Source: Bacillota bacterium
GTDB lineage: Bacteria; Bacillota; Bacilli; Paenibacillales; Paenibacillaceae
Direction of reading: 5' to 3'
NCBI GenBank assembly: GCA_023460795.1
Contig: JAEWPC010000066.1
Coordinates: 1-31,789 of the forward strand
Length of the DNA: 31,789 bases
Part shown: positions 8,028-15,415 of the stretch, piece after piece
Numbering within the stretch: position 1 is the stretch's first letter
Layout: the number at the start of each line of letters is the position of its first letter
Notes under the pieces: generated by a model
Seen by the model: only the letters and a program-made list of their open reading frames with translations
Databases searched by the model: none
Told to the model about the DNA's origin: nothing
Program-made: the position numbers and the translations under genes

Positions 8028-8214
8028 CATTTAGAATTACCACATGTGCTTATTTCGCCGAAACCCGCAGCAACGACGCATTTAGAGTCACCACGTGTGC
8101 TTATTTCGCCGAAACCCGCAGCACCGACGCATTTAGAGTCACCACATGATCTTATTTCGCCGAAACCCGCAGCACCGACGCATTTAGAGTCACCATTTGT
8201 GCTTATTTCACCGA
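8028..8214 (-). repeat. Tandem array A: 51-bp repeats, about 3.7 copies
   Basis: Copies start at 8028, 8079, 8130 and 8181 (last one partial). On the plus strand each runs CATTTAGAGTCACCAC..., CTTATTTCGCCG, AAACCCGCAGCACCGACG. Copies 2 and 3 are nearly identical and copy 1 slightly diverged. The array fills the gap between the yfkK stop and the bidirectional terminator at 8214. Because 51 is 17 codons, it stays open as a 17-residue repeat in a plus-strand frame, but that frame has no ribosome site and runs antisense into the next gene. Read on the minus strand the unit begins GAAATAAGCAC...GGTGACTCTAAATGCG and is alignable with arrays at 14078-14260 and 23934-24262. Confidence 0.95.
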
Positions 8215-8251
8215 AAAAAATCCTTCAACCGATTGCGGTTGAAGGATTTTT
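8214..8251. terminator. Bidirectional Rho-independent terminator
   Basis: A perfect 13-bp stem AAATCCTTCAACC/GGTTGAAGGATTT with loop GATTGC is flanked by an A-run on the left and a T-run on the right. It can stop both yfkK-side transcription and the gal operon. Confidence 0.95.
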
Positions 8252-8255
8252 CGCT

Positions 8256-9185
8256 TTATTTCACGTAAGGCTGAAGCTTCGCTATCGCCTCTTGCTCGGT
8301 GCCTTGCTTCAGGTCCAGCCCTTTCACGACGCGCCAGGTCTCGACATGCGTGAGCGTGTCGCCGGATTCTACTTCCTGCAGCTCGCCGAGCGTCTCGAGC
8401 TCCAGCATGAGGTTGTTCGTGTATAGCTCGAACGATACGCCGAAGTCCGGGTACGATCCGCCGGGAACCGACGCGTAACGCTTAATGAACGTGTCGCCGT
8501 GGTTACTGTATGCCGCCCAACCGGCTTCGTTGTCGCTGCCGAATTTGTACGGCGTCGGACCGTCTCCTTGGTTGACGACGACTTCGGATTCCGTGAATAC
8601 GATCCGCGAGTCGTTCAAGCGCGCGTAAGGCCACAGAATGAAGCGGCGATTCGGCAGCAAGCCCGTGTTCTGGCCGCTCATCGGCACGACCGCGCGGCCG
8701 CCGGCGCCCATGACGGACAATGCCCATACGGCGAACTTAATCGGCCAAGCGCCTTTGTTCGTTACGCGGTGCGTAACCGTAATGCCGTCGCCGGAAGCGT
8801 CCAATTGGATTTCGATTTCCTTAACGACTTGGTTCCAACGTTCCTCGGAAGGACGAAGAACGATTCCGCGATCGCCGGCTTGCGCCCACTCGACCGGATC
8901 GTTGTCCGGATACGTCGTGCGCGGCATGCGCTCTGGGCTCGTCCATAGGCGGTGTCCGCCGTAAATGTGCCATTTGTCCCCGCCGACCGGAGCGAAAGCA
9001 TCTCCGCCATTCGTCAAGACATCGTCTTTGTCTTCCAAGAACAGGTTCGTGCCGCCCTGGGAGGACAAATGAATGATACGCGGCCCGAAATCGAGCGTGG
9101 CCAGCAGCTCGACGCGATCGTTAGACAACGATACGCAACGGCCCCATCTTTCGTGCTGAATGACTTTAATCGTTGCAACCGACAT
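8256..9185 (-). CDS. Aldose-1-epimerase-like protein (DUF4380-type), last gene of the gal operon
   Basis: This protein of about 309 residues is beta-rich and has an aldose-epimerase-like arrangement: GPRIIHLSSQGGTNLFLE near residue 35, KWHIYGGHRLWTSPE near 73 (a conserved His before the active-site strand) and a C-terminal ETLGELQEVESGDTLTHVETW. It differs from classical GalM and looks like the DUF4380 branch. Mutarotation of galactose or glucose is inferred from the fold and from its position 41 bases after galT. The ATG at 9185 has GGGGAG nine bases upstream; the TTG at 9191 is too close to it. A strong terminator follows the stop codon. Confidence 0.78.
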   Translation of the reverse strand: MSVATIKVIQHERWGRCVSLSNDRVELLATLDFGPRIIHLSSQGGTNLFLEDKDDVLTNGGDAFAPVGGDKWHIYGGHRLWTSPERMPRTTYPDNDPVEWAQAGDRGIVLRPSEERWNQVVKEIEIQLDASGDGITVTHRVTNKGAWPIKFAVWALSVMGAGGRAVVPMSGQNTGLLPNRRFILWPYARLNDSRIVFTESEVVVNQGDGPTPYKFGSDNEAGWAAYSNHGDTFIKRYASVPGGSYPDFGVSFELYTNNLMLELETLGELQEVESGDTLTHVETWRVVKGLDLKQGTEQEAIAKLQPYVK

Positions 9186-9226
9186 GTTCAAGCGCTCCCC
9201 TATCGTCTGGATTCCAGCTTATTGTA

Positions 9227-10813
9227 TCAGATAATCGAAGCTTTCGTTAAGAACCGCTTGAACGCTTCGCGTCCGGCGGCATCCGACTTGTATACGCCGG
9301 CGTCCCGAAGCACCGCGGCGAATTTGTCTCCGACCGCGGCTTCCAGCAGGCGCCGCGCGTCATCGGCTTCGTTAGCCGTTCCATGCTTGTCGACAAGCTT
9401 GCCGATCCATTCGGCGTGCAATTTCAGCGGGTGCGAAGGCGACTGCAGCACGGAAGCGTCATACGGCGTTGCTCCCGTCAGCAGCTCCGCGATTTGCGCA
9501 AGCTCGCCTTTCAATCGTCCCGGCAATACCGCGAGTCCCATCACTTCGATCAGCCCGATATTTTCGCGTTTAATGTGATGCAATTCTTGATGAGGGTGGA
9601 AAATGCCCGCCGGGTGCTCTTCGCTGGTACGGTTGTTGCGCAGCACCAAATCGAGCTCGTACGTGCCGTCCTCCCGTCTCCGCGCGATCGGCGTAATCGT
9701 ATTGTGCGGCACTCGATCGTTGCCGTTATCGCTGAACGCCCATACATCGGCTTCCGGATCGCTGTATTCTCTCCATCTCGCCAGAATGTCCGACGCCACG
9801 CGCAGCAACGCTTGCCGATCAGCCGCGCGCAGGCGCAGCACGGACATCGGCCACTCCACCTTTCCGATCGTAACGGAAGGTTCGGACGCACAGGCGTTCC
9901 ATTCGAGCACGTCGGCCTTCTCCATCGGGAACACGTGACGGCCGGCTTGGAAGTGATCGTGATTCAGGATCGATCCGCCGACGATCGGCAAATCCGCGTT
10001 GGAGCCGATGAAGTAGTGCGGGAATTGATCGACGAAATCGAGCAGCCTTGCGAACGTCGCCGGAGAGATGACCATCGGCGTATGCTCGCCTTTGAGCACG
10101 ATGCTGTGCTCGTTATAGTAAGCATAAGGCGAGTATTGGAAGAACCATTGTTCTTCCTGCAGCGTTAACGGCAGGATGCGCAAATTTTGCCTGGCTGGAT
10201 GGTCGAGTCGTCCGGCGTAGCCGACGTTATCCCTGCAAAGCAGGCATTTCGGATAGTTAGCCTGAGGCATCGACTTGAGCAAGGCGATTTCCTTCGGATC
10301 CTTCTCCGGCTTCGCGAGGTTGATCGTGATTTCCAGCTCGCCGAAAGGCGTCGCGTGCCTCCAATACCCGTTCTTCCGGTTCCGGTCCGCGCGAATGTAG
10401 TTGACGTCGATGTTGAGCTTATAAAACCATTCGGTCGCTCCTGCGATGCCGCTCATCTTGCTTTTCTCCCGGAAAATCTTATCGGTCTCCGAAGGCCGAG
10501 GCATCAGCAATCCCATCATACGGGAGTCGAATAAATCGCGATATGCCAGAATATTGTCTTCGATGAAACCTTGGGCCGCCGCGATATCCAAGAGCGGTTC
10601 GAGCAGCGGCACGGGGCTGTCCGGGAGCGCTTCTACGTCCACCGAGTCATCCGCAGTCGGCTCCGTTAGTCCGAATAGATCTAGCAAACAGTTGCGCGCG
10701 TACTCCACATCCATAGGATCGATAAGTCCGTTCTTCAAGGCGAAAGCGACAAGTCTCTCGATGTGCATACCGGTCGTCGCCCGATCCGGTACGGATGTAT
10801 TCGTCTGTACCAT
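9227..10813 (-). CDS. galT: UDP-glucose--hexose-1-phosphate uridylyltransferase (type 2)
   Basis: This 528-residue protein has the length and motifs of the Firmicutes type-2 GalT: MHIERLVAFALKNGLIDP near the N-terminus, YPKCLLCRDNVGYAGR in the middle, SILNHDHFQAGRH and HPHQELHHIKRENIGLIEVMG. It exchanges UMP between UDP-glucose and galactose-1-phosphate, the second enzymatic step of the Leloir pathway, in the cytosol. The ATG at 10813 follows a run of eight G that includes the ribosome site. It lies 13 bases after galE and 41 bases before the mutarotase-like gene, in the order galK-galE-galT-epimerase. Confidence 0.97.
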   Translation of the reverse strand: MVQTNTSVPDRATTGMHIERLVAFALKNGLIDPMDVEYARNCLLDLFGLTEPTADDSVDVEALPDSPVPLLEPLLDIAAAQGFIEDNILAYRDLFDSRMMGLLMPRPSETDKIFREKSKMSGIAGATEWFYKLNIDVNYIRADRNRKNGYWRHATPFGELEITINLAKPEKDPKEIALLKSMPQANYPKCLLCRDNVGYAGRLDHPARQNLRILPLTLQEEQWFFQYSPYAYYNEHSIVLKGEHTPMVISPATFARLLDFVDQFPHYFIGSNADLPIVGGSILNHDHFQAGRHVFPMEKADVLEWNACASEPSVTIGKVEWPMSVLRLRAADRQALLRVASDILARWREYSDPEADVWAFSDNGNDRVPHNTITPIARRREDGTYELDLVLRNNRTSEEHPAGIFHPHQELHHIKRENIGLIEVMGLAVLPGRLKGELAQIAELLTGATPYDASVLQSPSHPLKLHAEWIGKLVDKHGTANEADDARRLLEAAVGDKFAAVLRDAGVYKSDAAGREAFKRFLTKASII

Positions 10814-10826
10814 GTCGTCGCCCCCC

Positions 10827-11816
10827 CTAGTCTTGACCGTACCCTTCCGGATGGTTAACGTGCCATTGCCAAGCGCTGGCGATGATATCTTCTAACCGTT
10901 CGCGTCTCGGAGTCCACCCGAGCTCCCGTCTCGCTCTAGCGGACGAAGCGACTAACGCTGCCGGGTCACCCGCGCGGCGAGGTTCGATCTTCGCCGGAAT
11001 GTCGCGTCCCGTCACTTGGCGCGCGGCGTCGATCACCTGCTTCACCGTGAAGCCCTGACCGCTGCCCAGATTGAATATGCCGCTCTCTCCGCCGCTCCGC
11101 AGCCGCTCCAACGCGAGCAAATGCGCGTCCGCCAAATCGCTTACGTGGACGTAATCGCGCACGCAAGTGCCGTCGACCGTCGGATAGTCGTCTCCGAACA
11201 CGGAGATATGCGCGCGCTGACCCAGCGCGACTTGCAGAACGAGCGGGACGAGGTGCGTCTCCGGGCTATGGTCTTCGCCGATCCGTCCGCTTTCGTGCGC
11301 GCCGGCGGCGTTGAAATAACGAAGCGATACGTATTTGATGCCGTGCGCGACGTCGAACCACCGAATCATGCGCTCCATCGTCAGCTTCGTCTCGCCGTAC
11401 GTATTCGTCGGCAGCGTCCGGTCGAACTCGTCGATCGGAGTGCGCTCCGGCTCTCCGTAAGTAGCCGCCGTAGAGGAGAATACGATTCTCGTCACGCCGG
11501 ACTTCTTCATTTGCTCTAGCAAGCACAAAGTGCCATATACGTTATTGTGATAGTACTTGGCCGGATCTTGCATGCTTTCGCCGACCAGGGAGCTCGCCGC
11601 GAAATGGATGACGCCGTCGATCTCGTTCTCCGCGAATACTTTCGCCAGAAACTCAGTATCCCGTAAATCCCCGACGTACAACTTGCCGCCGAGCACCGCT
11701 TTCCGATGTCCTTGCGCCAAGTTATCTACGACGACAACCTGCTCGCCTTTCTCCAACAATGCCGCAACCGCATGAGACCCGATATATCCTGCGCCGCCCG
11801 TAACAAGAACCGCCAT
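10827..11816 (-). CDS. galE: UDP-glucose 4-epimerase
   Basis: This 329-residue extended short-chain dehydrogenase has the NAD-binding GGAGYIGSH (7-15), SSTAATYGEP carrying the catalytic Ser/Thr region, the YxxxK pair in YGETK, and YFNAAGA. It interconverts UDP-galactose and UDP-glucose, which regenerates the uridyl donor for GalT and can also supply UDP-galactose for glycans. It starts 3 bases after the galK stop, so the two are surely co-transcribed. The length is normal and all key residues are present. Confidence 0.97.
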   Translation of the reverse strand: MAVLVTGGAGYIGSHAVAALLEKGEQVVVVDNLAQGHRKAVLGGKLYVGDLRDTEFLAKVFAENEIDGVIHFAASSLVGESMQDPAKYYHNNVYGTLCLLEQMKKSGVTRIVFSSTAATYGEPERTPIDEFDRTLPTNTYGETKLTMERMIRWFDVAHGIKYVSLRYFNAAGAHESGRIGEDHSPETHLVPLVLQVALGQRAHISVFGDDYPTVDGTCVRDYVHVSDLADAHLLALERLRSGGESGIFNLGSGQGFTVKQVIDAARQVTGRDIPAKIEPRRAGDPAALVASSARARRELGWTPRRERLEDIIASAWQWHVNHPEGYGQD

Positions 11817-11819
11817 GTT

Positions 11820-13001
11820 TTACGCCTCCCCTTTAAACTCGCGTACGCCGTCTCCGATGTCGCAGACGTAGAAGTCCGCCCGCAAGCCGGTATTGGCTTC
11901 GTATTCTCGGCCCACGTCCGCTTGGAACGACTCGACGGAATCGCGATGCACGAGCGATACCGTACAACCGCCGAAGCCCGCCCCCGTCATGCGCGAGCCG
12001 AGCACGCCCGGCACCTTGCGCGCCGCGTCTACCATCGCGTCCAGCTCTTGGCCCGTCACTTCATAGAGATCGCGGAGCGAGTCGTGGGAGGCGTTCATGA
12101 GCTTGCCGAATGCCGCCAGATCGTCCTGATCGAGCACGTTCATCGATTGCTGCACGCGGTCGATCTCTTCGATGACGTGCCGAGCGCGGCGCCTTACCGT
12201 TTCGTCCCCGATCAGATGCTGCTGAGACTCGAACTGCGCCGGAGTCAGCTGGCCGAGCAGCATAAGGTCGGGGAACGCCGCCTTCAGATCGGCAACCGCT
12301 TGGTCGCACTCGGAACGGCGCTCGTTATACTTCGAATCTACCAATCCGCGTCGTTTGTTCGTGTTGCCGATCACGATCTTATAGTCGCCGGAGCGAAAAG
12401 GAACGAGCTTGTAGTCGAGCGTATCGCAATCTAGCAGAATCGCATGGTCCTTCCGTCCGTTCGCGACCGCGAACTGATCCATGATGCCGCATTTGACGCC
12501 GATATACTCGTTCTCGGCATGCTGCGACCAGCGCGCGATATCAACCGTATCCGTAGGCTGGCCTTCCAGCGTCAACAGCGCGTACGCCGTGACGACTTCG
12601 ATCGACGCCGAAGAGGACAAGCCGGCGCCGTTCGGAATTTCGCCGTGATAGAGGAAGCTGTACCCTTGGCTCAGGCCGACGCCATGCTGCGCGAGCTCCC
12701 ATACGATCCCTTTCGGATAGTTCGCCCAGTCGTGCTCTTCCGAGTAAGAGATGTCGTCCGCGGAAACTTCGAGCGAATAAGGAAAATTCGTCGAAGCGAA
12801 GCTGAGCCTGCCGTCTTGGCGAGGCGCGATCAGCAGCGTCGTTCCGAACGTAAGCGCCGCCGGGAATACCGCGCCGCCGTTGTAGTCCGTATGCTCGCCG
12901 ATCAGATTCACGCGCCCGGGCGCTTGGAATACGGAGATGTCGGATGCGTTGCCGCCAAACCGTCGTACGAACTGCTGTTTCAAAGAAGTCACGTCTGCCA
13001 T
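11820..13001 (-). CDS. galK: Galactokinase
   Basis: This 393-residue GHMP kinase has the galactokinase signature GRVNLIGEHTDYNGGAVFP near the N-terminus, the ATP-binding GLSSSASIEV loop and the C-terminal GSRMTGAGFGGCTVSLV. It phosphorylates galactose at C1, the entry step of the operon. I prefer the ATG at 13001 (MADVTSLKQ) because GGAGAG lies 9 bases before it; the in-frame ATG at 13010 overlaps that site. It is the first gene of galK-galE-galT-epimerase and is transcribed from a good promoter at 13040-13068, divergent from an AraC-type regulator. Confidence 0.97.
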   Translation of the reverse strand: MADVTSLKQQFVRRFGGNASDISVFQAPGRVNLIGEHTDYNGGAVFPAALTFGTTLLIAPRQDGRLSFASTNFPYSLEVSADDISYSEEHDWANYPKGIVWELAQHGVGLSQGYSFLYHGEIPNGAGLSSSASIEVVTAYALLTLEGQPTDTVDIARWSQHAENEYIGVKCGIMDQFAVANGRKDHAILLDCDTLDYKLVPFRSGDYKIVIGNTNKRRGLVDSKYNERRSECDQAVADLKAAFPDLMLLGQLTPAQFESQQHLIGDETVRRRARHVIEEIDRVQQSMNVLDQDDLAAFGKLMNASHDSLRDLYEVTGQELDAMVDAARKVPGVLGSRMTGAGFGGCTVSLVHRDSVESFQADVGREYEANTGLRADFYVCDIGDGVREFKGEA

Positions 13002-13039
13002 CGGAACCATCTCTCCTTGGTACGTCTATTTTTGTAATC

Positions 13040-13068
13040 AGTATAGCGAATCCGCTCGTTTCTCCCAA
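13040..13068 (-). promoter_or_regulatory. Promoter of the gal operon
   Basis: On the minus strand TTGGGA (13063-13068), exactly 17 bases and TATACT (13040-13045) make a good sigma-A promoter about 40 bases before the galK start. Confidence 0.75.
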
Positions 13069-13071
13069 TGG

Positions 13072-13099
13072 CATGAAATGCTTTATACATGGATAAATG
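13072..13099. promoter_or_regulatory. Candidate AraC-type operator (direct half-sites)
   Basis: Just upstream of the gal -35, the minus strand has CATTTATCCATG and then CATTTCATG, starting 19 bases apart. Direct half-sites about two helical turns apart next to a -35 are typical of AraC-family activator sites. This is inference from spacing and position only. Confidence 0.3.
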
Positions 13100-13131
13100 T
13101 GACTTTCGGAGAAGCTCCTACTGAATGTTCG

Positions 13132-13140
13132 TGCTATAAT
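13132..13140 (+). promoter_or_regulatory. Extended -10 promoter element of the AraC-type gene
   Basis: TGCTATAAT is a consensus extended -10, which explains the absence of a clear -35. Transcription would start near 13147, about 29 bases before the ATG. Confidence 0.65.
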
Positions 13141-13175
13141 GAGGGAAAGTTCATGAGGTCATAAGGAGTATAGCC

Positions 13176-14048
13176 ATGACTGCATCCGCCGCTTATACGT
13201 ACCGCGTGGTGTCCAATCCGGTCAACCTGCAGCCTCGAGGATTGACTGTGCTGTTCTCGGGGGAAAGCCAGACGAAGCCGAGTCACCGCATCGGTCCGAA
13301 GGTCGTCGATTACTACCTGCTGCACCATGTTTTGTCCGGACGAGGACGGTTCCGCAGCGGCGAATACGAAGGGGAGCTGACGGCCGGATCGAGCTTCCTC
13401 ATCCATCCGCATCAATTGTTCGACTACGTCTCCGATGAGGCCGAGCCATGGCGTTACCGTTGGGTCGCATTCATCGGTGCGGATGCGAGCGAGCTGATCG
13501 CCTCGGCAGGCTTCGGACCACTCTCGCCTGTCGTCGTCACCGGGGACAGCCCGGCGCCCGCGGATCGCTGCCGCGCGATCTTCGACTGCTTCCGAGCACG
13601 CGGAGGGGCCGCATCGGTGGAAGCGACCGGCCACCTGCATCTGCTGTTCGCGGGCTTAGCGGCAGGCGCTGCGGAACGCGCCGCTCCACCGCAGCTTCGT
13701 CCGAATTCGCACAACGAAGAGCTTGTCCAGCTCGTGATCGGCTATCTGACGACGCAATACGCCGAGCCGATCACGATCGAAGCGATGGCGGAGACGCTTG
13801 GCTACAACCGCGCCTACCTGTCCCGTCTGTTCAAGCAGGTCGTCGGGCTGTCGCCGGTCACGTTCCTGACCAAGCTGCGAATCGACCATGGCAGGCGCTT
13901 GCTGCGGGAACGCCCGGAGCTGACCGTCGAGCAAATCGCGTCATCGGTCGGCATCCAGGATCCGCTCTACTTCTCGAAGCAGTTCCGACGCTGGCACGGC
14001 CAATCGCCGTCCATGTACCGCTCCTCCGTGGGACATGGCGCGAAATAA
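13176..14048 (+). CDS. AraC-family transcriptional regulator, probable gal regulator
   Basis: This 290-residue regulator has an N-terminal cupin-like sensor domain (about residues 15-115, with DYYLLHHVLSGRGRF and LIHPHQLFDYV) and a C-terminal pair of AraC helix-turn-helix motifs (about 185-285). The second motif shows the family signature DPLYFSKQFRRWHGQSPSMYR. Members usually bind a sugar or metabolite and activate a neighbouring operon. It is divergent from galK, with only about 170 bases between the starts, so control of the gal operon is the natural guess; galactose sensing itself is not visible. AAGGAG lies 7 bases before the ATG. Its stop is followed by repeat array B, with no clear terminator. 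Confidence 0.9.
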   Translation: MTASAAYTYRVVSNPVNLQPRGLTVLFSGESQTKPSHRIGPKVVDYYLLHHVLSGRGRFRSGEYEGELTAGSSFLIHPHQLFDYVSDEAEPWRYRWVAFIGADASELIASAGFGPLSPVVVTGDSPAPADRCRAIFDCFRARGGAASVEATGHLHLLFAGLAAGAAERAAPPQLRPNSHNEELVQLVIGYLTTQYAEPITIEAMAETLGYNRAYLSRLFKQVVGLSPVTFLTKLRIDHGRRLLRERPELTVEQIASSVGIQDPLYFSKQFRRWHGQSPSMYRSSVGHGAK

Positions 14049-14077
14049 AGGAAATCAATGCAGGTCTGCATACTCGC

Positions 14078-14260
14078 GAGATAAGGGCAAATATGCCTCT
14101 AAATAGGCAAGTAAACCCGGATTTACGCAAAATAAGAGCATATATGCCTCTATTCGATGCGCAAGGTTTCGTTTCCTCCAGATAAGGGCATATTTGCCTC
14201 TATTCGGAATGCGAATTTGCGTTTTGACGAGATAAGAGCATATATGCCTCTATTCTGACT
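14078..14260 (+). repeat. Tandem array B: 50-51 bp repeats with a near-palindromic core, 4 copies
   Basis: Cores GATAAGRGCATATATGCCTCTA-like begin at 14080, 14130, 14180 and 14230. Each core is nearly self-complementary around GCATATATGC. The intervening 25 or so bases vary but still share pieces such as ATGCG and TTGCGTTT, so the whole unit is a degenerate tandem repeat. It fills the convergent gap between the AraC-type gene and the asparaginase gene. By hand, copy 1 (from 14078) matches 22 of 29 columns with the reverse complement of array A copy 4, both reading GA.ATAAG..CAAAT...CTCTAAAT, so B belongs to the same family in inverted orientation. Confidence 0.9.
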
Positions 14261-14272
14261 GCGCCGGCCAAC

Positions 14273-15295
14273 TTAGGGCAACTGCGCTTCCCAACGGCCC
14301 GCCACTTCCCTTGCGTCGTTCAGGAACTCCGCAGGGAATGCGGCGTCTAGGCGCTGCTTCGTCTCTTCCTTCAAGCTGCCGAACCGCTCCAGCAGCGCCA
14401 TCGCGATGTAAGGCCACGCAATCTCAGTGCCGTTAGCTACCGTGAACGCGACGCCCAATTGCTCGCGGCGAAGACCGAACGCGAAGACGCCGTGAGCCCC
14501 GCTCTTGGCGACGACGTTCGGGTCCGCCAGCAGAATGCTGGCTAACCGACGGTCGCCCTCGACGAGCAGCGGGTGAGCGTTCATCGCCCGCGTCACCGCA
14601 GTCGCGGCAGCCACCTCGGCGCCATCAACGCCGTCAGCCGCTGCCAGCTCGGGGTTCGCGAGCCTTCCGTACCCGAGCGCCAGCCTCCGGAGCGGCATCG
14701 CCGCCACCGGGAAACCGCAGCCGTCGCGGCCGACCGTTACCATCGAAGCCTCCTCGCCGGTCCATCGCGCAACCGCTCCGAGCACTTCCCGCTGGGCGGG
14801 ATGATCCGGATGAATGTACCCTTCCAGCGGCCACCCTTTCAGCTTGCTGTAAGCCAACACGCCCAGATGCTTGCCCGCGCACGTATGGAACAGCTTGCGA
14901 GACCGGCCTCCCCCCGCCACATAGGCGTCTCGGTTGCGGCTGCCTGCCGGTAACGTCGCTCCTACCGCAAGCGCTTCTTCCGGCACCCCGGTTAGCGTCA
15001 GCATTTCCTCCAGCACGGCCATCTGCTCGGGGCTTCCCCGATGAGATGCTCCCATCAGCGCTAGATGCCGCGACTCCAATCCATACGCTTCTGCAAGTCC
15101 GCTCCCCAAAGACGCGATCGCCTGCATCGGCTTCGCCGTCGAACGCACGTAGGTTGGACCCTCCGTATCTCCGACCGCGTACAGCTCGCGGCCGTCCGCC
15201 GCCGCAACGACGCTAACCCGCCCCCGGTGCGCGTTTTCCGGTATTCCGCCGCGCATCATCACGGCAATTGTCTGATCTTGAGGTACTTGGTTCAT
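14273..15295 (-). CDS. Asparaginase II family protein
   Basis: This 340-residue protein matches the L-asparaginase II family (PF06089; the thermolabile, Rhizobium-type asparaginases, unlike AnsA/AnsB). It shows RGGIPENAHRGRVSVV near the N-terminus, YVRSTAKPMQA, ALMGASHRGSPEQM, LFHTCAGKHLGVLAY and GRDGCGFPV, which carry the conserved Ser, Lys and Cys residues of the family. It would hydrolyse asparagine to aspartate and ammonia in the cytosol. The ATG at 15295 is preferred because GGGAG lies 8 bases upstream; the ATG at 15310 overlaps its own possible site. It is a single gene between repeat array B and a perfect 24-bp palindrome. Confidence 0.9.
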   Translation of the reverse strand: MNQVPQDQTIAVMMRGGIPENAHRGRVSVVAAADGRELYAVGDTEGPTYVRSTAKPMQAIASLGSGLAEAYGLESRHLALMGASHRGSPEQMAVLEEMLTLTGVPEEALAVGATLPAGSRNRDAYVAGGGRSRKLFHTCAGKHLGVLAYSKLKGWPLEGYIHPDHPAQREVLGAVARWTGEEASMVTVGRDGCGFPVAAMPLRRLALGYGRLANPELAAADGVDGAEVAAATAVTRAMNAHPLLVEGDRRLASILLADPNVVAKSGAHGVFAFGLRREQLGVAFTVANGTEIAWPYIAMALLERFGSLKEETKQRLDAAFPAEFLNDAREVAGRWEAQLP

Positions 15296-15380
15296 CGTAT
15301 TTGCTCCCATCCCTTGAGTCCCAAAGTCGTGTTGTTAGCGTAGCTCTATTGTTCACTTCTATGCAGTCCCGCACGTATAA

Positions 15381-15404
15381 GAGACGACCAACGTTGGTCG
15401 TCTC
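15381..15404. repeat. Perfect 24-bp palindrome between the asparaginase and GT2 genes
   Basis: GAGACGACCAAC is followed at once by its exact reverse complement. It lies 12 bases after the GT2 gene stop and about 85 bases before the asparaginase start. A loopless 12-bp dyad could be an operator or could fold into a hairpin that ends GT2 transcription, but no T-run follows on the minus strand (TTATAC only). Confidence 0.85.
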
Positions 15405-15415
15405 CCTAAGTTTCC

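Noticed and set aside
8046..8426. Plus-strand frame with a 17-residue repeat (LISPKPAAPTHLESP)
   Set aside because: It exists because the 51-bp unit is a multiple of three. It has no ribosome site and runs through a strong terminator into the antisense of the epimerase-like gene.
10814..10826. Run of eight G before galT as a possible phase-variation tract
   Set aside because: It lies outside the coding frame and includes the ribosome site; eight bases is short for slippage switching and nothing else suggests it.
14078..14260. CRISPR array
   Set aside because: Only four units; the apparent spacers are related to one another; the period matches the other two arrays; no cas genes are in the window.
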